NCBI GenBank assembly: GCA_016744705.1
Contig: JADGDU010000007.1
Span: 62,001-126,000, forward strand
Source of the DNA: Candidatus Krumholzibacteriia bacterium
GTDB taxonomy: Bacteria > Krumholzibacteriota > Krumholzibacteriia > LZORAL124-64-63
Length of the DNA: 64,000 nt
Direction: 5' to 3'
This document shows positions 59,927 through 64,000 of the stretch, in pieces (the stretch's first letter is position 1; every line of letters starts with the position of its first letter). The position numbers were made by a program, and so were the translations under genes. The notes below the pieces were generated by a model. It searched no databases, had not been told where the DNA came from, and worked only from the letters and a program-made list of their open reading frames with translations.

Positions 59927-61909
59927 ATGAAGTATCTGATGACAGGCGGCGGAACAGGGGGGCACTTGTACCCGGCTCTGGCTGTGGCGCGGGAGTTGGC
60001 CAGGGACCCGGACAACGAGCTGTTGTACGTGGGCATTCGTGGGCGTGCTGAAGAAAAGATACTTGGGGGCGATCGCAAAGATCCCCGCATCCCTCTGGTG
60101 TTTGCTGCCTCGGCCGGCTTTCCCGGCCGCAGCTTGCGCCGTTTCCCCGGCTTTTTTCTCTCTCTGGGTTTAGGCTTTTTGCAGGCCTCGGGCCATCTGT
60201 TGCGATTCCGTCCGGACCTGATTTTTGCCACTGGCGGTTATGCCAGTGCTCCCACCGTTTTTGCCGCCTGGACTTTGGGCAAGCTGGGTTTATTGAAAAC
60301 CCGCATCCTGATCCACGAACAAAATGCCCAACCAGGTTTGATGAATCGGCAAGCGGCCAAGATGGCCGACCTGGTGGCCCTAACCTACCGCACTTCGGCC
60401 CATCATCTGCCCACCCGGAAGGTGCAGTTGGTGGGGTATCCCGTGCGCCGGGATTTGCTGGAGCGACCAAGCAAAGAGGATGCCTGCCGCCTCTTTGATC
60501 TGGATCCGGCCAAACCGGTGCTGCTGGTTTTTGGCGGTAGCCAGGGTGCCCGTTGCATCAACCGCACCCTGTACCGAATTTTACCCGGCTTACTGAACGA
60601 TGGTGTGCAGGTGATTCATGGTTATGGCACTTCCCAGGGGGCTGGTTACGATGCTGGCCGGGAACACCAGGAGGCTCTGAAATCGTTGGCCGACCACCCC
60701 GACCTGAAGTCTCTCTATCGTCCTTTCGATTACCTGCATGATATTCGGCAGGCTTATGCGGCCGCCACTTTAGTGGTGGCCCGGGCGGGTGCCGGTGCGA
60801 TTTTTGAATTACTCAGCTGCGGGTTGCCCACCCTGCTCATTCCCAAAATGGGTCTGCCTGCAGATCACCAGGTGGCCAACGCCCGGGGCGTGCAGGCCGC
60901 CGGTGCGGTGGAGGTAGTGCTGGAAAGGCCCTTACCTGTTGAGGGCGGGTTTGAGGAAGAAGTGGATTGCCCTCTCCTTCTGGAAAGAATCCGTGCCTTG
61001 TTGGCCGACCCTGCCAAGCTGATCTCCATGGCGGAAAACTGCCAAAAGATGTGCCAAGACGGCGTTTTGGATCGTTTTGTGGCTTTGGTTCGCCACATGG
61101 CCCAGGGCGGAAAAATTGAATTTGAAGACTTGGGTGCTCCCGAAAGAGCCGATGAAGCGGGCCAGTTGGAAGAAAAATCTGACGACGAATTAATCGGGGT
61201 AGCTGCTCGCGGGGGATTGGACCCAGAGGTCTTTCGTTATTTGCAATATCGTTGCGGCGCGGCCCTGGGGTCGGCAGCCTGGACCAAGCAAAACCGGGGC
61301 ATTAAACTGGCGGGTGTGCTGCGGGATCGATCTCTGGTTCCTTTGTTGCTGCACATGGAAAATGATCCCCGCCCTGCCCGTCCCCTGGCTCGGTTGTTAG
61401 GGCAAAAGAGTATCCAGAACGGATTCATCCGCAGAAATCTGGCCACGGCGTTGGGACAAATCGGAGACACTTCTGAAGAAGTTTTGCAGGCTTTGATCCG
61501 CAAGCTGGATGACGGTTACTGGGAAGTCAGAGTGGAGGCCATCACCGCTTTGGCCAAACTGGATTGCCGCAACCATCCCCAGGAACTGGTGGACCGTCTG
61601 TTGGGCTTTCTGGACAGTAAAAACTTTGAAGAAGTATTGGCGGCCTTGTTCTATTGGAACACCAGAGCCGAGACGGCCGATTGCCGCCAACGCATTTTTC
61701 CCTTGGTGAATCACCACAATGTTCGCGTCCGTGAACGCACACTGATCGTCCTGGCTGAACAGGTGAGGGCCCGGCGTATTCCAGCCGAAGCCCTCAATGA
61801 AGAGTTGAAAGAAATCATGGTCACAACAACCTGGTTCACTCCGGGCTTCCCCTTGAAAAACAATCTGCGGGATCTGGGTCTGGCCGTGGAGGAGGTGTTG
61901 CGCTCATGA
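59927..61909 (+). CDS. murG: MurG fused to a C-terminal HEAT-like domain
   Basis: The 660-residue protein is nearly twice the usual MurG (about 360). Residues 1-395 are MurG: 'MTGGGTGGHLYPALAVAREL', 'IHEQNAQPGLMNRQAAKMAD', 'LLVFGGSQGARCINRTLY', 'VVARAGAGAIFELLSCGLPT' and 'DHQVANARGVQAAGA'. It adds GlcNAc to lipid I on the inner face of the cytoplasmic membrane. After an acidic linker (about 400-425), residues 425-660 form helical repeats ('RNLATALGQIGDTSEEVLQA', 'YWEVRVEAITALAKLDCRNH', 'NVRVRERTLIVLAEQV') of the HEAT/ARM type. The frame is continuous. mraY overlaps the stop by 4 bp. Confidence 0.9.
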   Translation: MKYLMTGGGTGGHLYPALAVARELARDPDNELLYVGIRGRAEEKILGGDRKDPRIPLVFAASAGFPGRSLRRFPGFFLSLGLGFLQASGHLLRFRPDLIFATGGYASAPTVFAAWTLGKLGLLKTRILIHEQNAQPGLMNRQAAKMADLVALTYRTSAHHLPTRKVQLVGYPVRRDLLERPSKEDACRLFDLDPAKPVLLVFGGSQGARCINRTLYRILPGLLNDGVQVIHGYGTSQGAGYDAGREHQEALKSLADHPDLKSLYRPFDYLHDIRQAYAAATLVVARAGAGAIFELLSCGLPTLLIPKMGLPADHQVANARGVQAAGAVEVVLERPLPVEGGFEEEVDCPLLLERIRALLADPAKLISMAENCQKMCQDGVLDRFVALVRHMAQGGKIEFEDLGAPERADEAGQLEEKSDDELIGVAARGGLDPEVFRYLQYRCGAALGSAAWTKQNRGIKLAGVLRDRSLVPLLLHMENDPRPARPLARLLGQKSIQNGFIRRNLATALGQIGDTSEEVLQALIRKLDDGYWEVRVEAITALAKLDCRNHPQELVDRLLGFLDSKNFEEVLAALFYWNTRAETADCRQRIFPLVNHHNVRVRERTLIVLAEQVRARRIPAEALNEELKEIMVTTTWFTPGFPLKNNLRDLGLAVEEVLRS

Positions 61910-63012
61910 TAATGTGGTTAGCGCATTTTTTACGCGATATGGGTGACGGCCTGAGCTTTCTTCGCTTGGCCGACTACTTGAGTTTCCGGGCCGTGATGGC
62001 CACCATGACCACCTTCACCGTGAGTCTCATCATTGGCCGGCCCATGATCACCATGCTGCACCGTCGGGGCATGCGCGATGTGGTGGAAGATTTTGGTGTC
62101 ATCGACATCAAGAGCAAACGCGGCACTCCCACCATGGGTGGCCTGATCATCATTGCGGCCTTCCTGGTGGGCTACCTGTTGTGGTGCGATTTAACCAATC
62201 CCTTCACTTACGCCGGCCTGTTTGCCTGCCTGGGTTTCGGAGCCATTGGCTTCATTGACGATCTGGGCAAAGTGCGCGGGGGTGGCGGCAAAGCCGGCCT
62301 GTCCCAGAGTGCTAAGTTGATTCTGCAAATTCTGCTGGCTTTGGTCTTGGTGTGGTGGGTCATGTCCAGTCGTTCGCCACTTCCGGATCATTTGCGCACG
62401 TTGCTTTTCATTCCTTTCAAGAAAAGCGCTCTGCTGGATTTGGGCTGGTTCTATGGCCCGTTCATGGTCTTTGTTATTCTGGCCGTGGCCAACAGCGTAA
62501 ATTTTGCCGACGGCATGGACGGCCTGGCCACGGTGCCAGCCGCCATCGCTTTCATGGTGTACGCGGTGTTGGGATATGTGATTGGCAACGAGTTCTATAG
62601 CACCTATTTGCATTTCGATTACATCATCGGCAGTGGAGAAATCACGGTGCTCAGTGGCGCAGTGCTGGGGGCTTGCATGGGCTTCCTCTGGTACAACTCA
62701 TACCCGGCCCAGGTTTTCATGGGCGACACCGGAAGCATGGCTCTTGGCGGCCTGCTCTCCGTTGTGATCATCCTGTTGAAACAGGAAATGCTCTTCTTGA
62801 TTGTGGGTGGCATCTTCGTCGTGGAGGGCGCCTCGGTGTTGATTCAACAACAGATTGGGTTTGCCATTTTGGGCCGTAGGCTCTTGCTGCGCGCGCCCAT
62901 CCATCACGCTTTTGAAAGGCAGGGTATAGCCGAAACCAAGATTGTCATCCGTTTCTGGATGGTGGCTCTCATTCTTGGTTTTGTAGGCCTTCTTTCCCTG
63001 AAAATTCGTTGA
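61906..63012 (+). CDS. mraY: Phospho-MurNAc-pentapeptide transferase MraY
   Basis: ATG 61906 overlaps the murG stop (ATGA); 368 residues, ten membrane helices. Active-site motifs: 'KRGTPTMGGLIII', 'GFIDDLGKVRGGGGKAGLSQ' (Asp pair), 'VANSVNFADGMDGLA' (third Asp) and 'RAPIHHAFERQGIAETKIVI' (HHH-like loop). MraY makes lipid I at the membrane, the substrate of MurG. The order murG-mraY is reversed from the usual dcw cluster and other mur genes are absent, so the dcw cluster is split here. Confidence 0.96.
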   Translation: MIMWLAHFLRDMGDGLSFLRLADYLSFRAVMATMTTFTVSLIIGRPMITMLHRRGMRDVVEDFGVIDIKSKRGTPTMGGLIIIAAFLVGYLLWCDLTNPFTYAGLFACLGFGAIGFIDDLGKVRGGGGKAGLSQSAKLILQILLALVLVWWVMSSRSPLPDHLRTLLFIPFKKSALLDLGWFYGPFMVFVILAVANSVNFADGMDGLATVPAAIAFMVYAVLGYVIGNEFYSTYLHFDYIIGSGEITVLSGAVLGACMGFLWYNSYPAQVFMGDTGSMALGGLLSVVIILLKQEMLFLIVGGIFVVEGASVLIQQQIGFAILGRRLLLRAPIHHAFERQGIAETKIVIRFWMVALILGFVGLLSLKIR

Positions 63013-64000
63013 TGCGAACGGTTGTATGGCTTCTGTTCCTGTTTCAGGTGGCCGGCTCTTCCTGGGCCCAAACGCCTGAAGAAAAGGCTCGCCAGGTTCT
63101 GGGGAGTTTGACTCTGGAGCAGAAGGTGGCCCAGCTTTTCCTCGTTTATCATTCCCCTGCAGATTTCATGGCCGAGCACGGCTTCGGCGGCAGCCTGGTG
63201 ATGGAGTCTATGGTGCGCGATGCACCGGCTCTGGAAGCATCCCTGGACGAGGCTTCTAGATTGTGCGCCGTGCCCCTGTTGGTGGGCATGGACCAGGAAG
63301 GCGGAGAGATCAACCGGATGCGTCCTCTTCCGGGTTTTGAGGGTATTGTTTCGGCTGAAGAGCTGGCTCTTTGGTCTGCCGATTCGATCCAAGCCTATCT
63401 CCAACCAGTAGCCACTCGTTTGCATAAGTTGGGTGTGAACCTCAACCTGGCGCCGGTGCTTGATCCCAGCATCAATGTGGATCACCAACCCACTTTAATG
63501 AAGAGTCGCCATCGATCTTTTGGGCGAGACAGTGGTGCCATTGTACCCCCCGCCCGTGCTTTCATGGCTGGATTTGCCGATCATGATATTGGCTGCATCG
63601 TCAAACACTTTCCTGGTTATGCCGTGAAAGAAAACAGCGACCATGAAGTGGCGGAATCCCTTGCCGATCGCTCGGCTCTGGTGGGCTATGTGCATCCTTT
63701 TGCCGCCTGTATGGATCAGGCTGGTGGGGTGATGATGTCCAGCATTCTGTTCAGCTTTGTATCGGACCGGCCGGCGGTTTTTGATAGCAGTTTGGTGGCT
63801 TTGTCCCGTTGCGGGTATCCTGATCGTCTGGTAATGACTGATGATTTGTGGGGCACGGCCTTGCGCTCCTGGGTCAGCGGAGGCCAAGTGGAACGGGCCG
63901 ATTATTCTGATGCGGATTTGCGCCGTTTGACTATGCTCGCCTTTGAAGCCGGCAATGATATGCTGATGATTACTTACCCGGCCAAGGCTGTTTTGATGAA
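63012..64000 (+). CDS. Glycoside hydrolase family 3, NagZ-like (3' end beyond window)
   Basis: ATG 63012 overlaps the mraY stop by one base (TGATG); 329 codons run to the edge without a stop. The signal peptide 'TVVWLLFLFQVAGSSWA' is followed by a GH3 TIM barrel: 'SLTLEQKVAQLFLVYHSP', 'VPLLVGMDQEGGEINRM', 'LAPVLDPSINVDH', 'IVKHFPGYAVKENSDHE' (Asp/His on the flexible loop) and 'VMTDDLWG' with the nucleophile Asp. It is close to beta-N-acetylglucosaminidases of cell-wall recycling, but exported. Coupling with murG-mraY supports a peptidoglycan role. Confidence 0.85.
   Translation, partial: MRTVVWLLFLFQVAGSSWAQTPEEKARQVLGSLTLEQKVAQLFLVYHSPADFMAEHGFGGSLVMESMVRDAPALEASLDEASRLCAVPLLVGMDQEGGEINRMRPLPGFEGIVSAEELALWSADSIQAYLQPVATRLHKLGVNLNLAPVLDPSINVDHQPTLMKSRHRSFGRDSGAIVPPARAFMAGFADHDIGCIVKHFPGYAVKENSDHEVAESLADRSALVGYVHPFAACMDQAGGVMMSSILFSFVSDRPAVFDSSLVALSRCGYPDRLVMTDDLWGTALRSWVSGGQVERADYSDADLRRLTMLAFEAGNDMLMITYPAKAVLM

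Noticed and set aside
1..64000. tRNA, rRNA, CRISPR, IS or prophage features
   Set aside because: I scanned the intergenic regions for T-loop motifs, regularly spaced repeats and transposase frames and found none convincing. The largest repeats are terminators and operator-like palindromes.

Overview
The window is about 53-55% GC by eye and gene-dense. It comes from a Gram-negative, probably flagellated and piliated bacterium that tolerates oxygen. Three secreted proteins (5567-6448, 22997-24901, 26188-28650) end in the FlgD-like 'NPFNPRT...W(N/D)G...SGTYF' tail used as a secretion/sorting domain in the Fibrobacteres-Chlorobi-Bacteroidetes (FCB) superphylum and allied uncultured phyla. With type IV pilus genes, flagellin, lipoproteins and outer-membrane barrels, this suggests an uncultured FCB-type lineage (Krumholzibacteriota/Eisenbacteria-like). 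That placement is inference, because no rRNA gene is present. No tRNA, rRNA, CRISPR array, prophage or intact insertion sequence was found.

Layout. 1-2.3 kb: 3' end of glgC, an outer-membrane barrel and a polytopic membrane protein. 2.2-6.4 kb: an envelope haem cluster (P460-type di-haem lipoprotein, haem-barrel protein, YceI, mono-haem lipoprotein, haem protein with sorting tail). 6.45-6.66 kb: an orphan promoter, structured RNA and terminator. 6.7-10 kb (minus): thiI, cheY, a tandem CheX-type phosphatase and an unknown gene. 10-14.5 kb: pgi, an OB-fold lipoprotein, pckG. 14.8-20 kb (minus): oxidative-stress loci, namely Fur/PerR-like regulator, selenocysteine peroxiredoxin and catalase, then a decayed region, then Fur with a 2-Cys peroxiredoxin. 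20-29.3 kb: ECF sigma operon, cyclophilin, secreted proteins, AraC regulator, one amber-interrupted gene. 29.6-32.9 kb: ABC-F and HflX. 33-38.3 kb: type IV pilus minor-pilin/PilY1 operon behind a sigma-54 promoter. 38.4-49 kb: membrane glycosyltransferase, phytase-like esterase, glpQ-like, glpX, SulP-STAS-rhodanese, EamA, hydrolase, a probable sigma-54 small RNA, ilvE. 49-59.8 kb: phosphate transporter, zinc ribbon, LysM amidase, exonuclease, pseudopilin with HDOD, Bax inhibitor, flagellin, DUF4136, barrel, M48 protease. 59.9-64 kb: murG (fused to a HEAT-like domain), mraY and a GH3/NagZ-like gene cut by the window edge.

The most notable items are: (i) a peroxiredoxin whose peroxidatic cysteine codon is an in-frame UGA followed at the right distance by a bacterial SECIS-like hairpin, read here as selenocysteine; (ii) two intergenic small-RNA candidates, one with a consensus sigma-54 promoter and upstream TGTCCC repeats; (iii) a MurG-HEAT fusion; (iv) a tandem CheX protein coupled to cheY; (v) an amidase that appears to start at AUU with its Shine-Dalgarno in a hairpin loop. 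Functions below are read from sequence motifs; no database search was possible.
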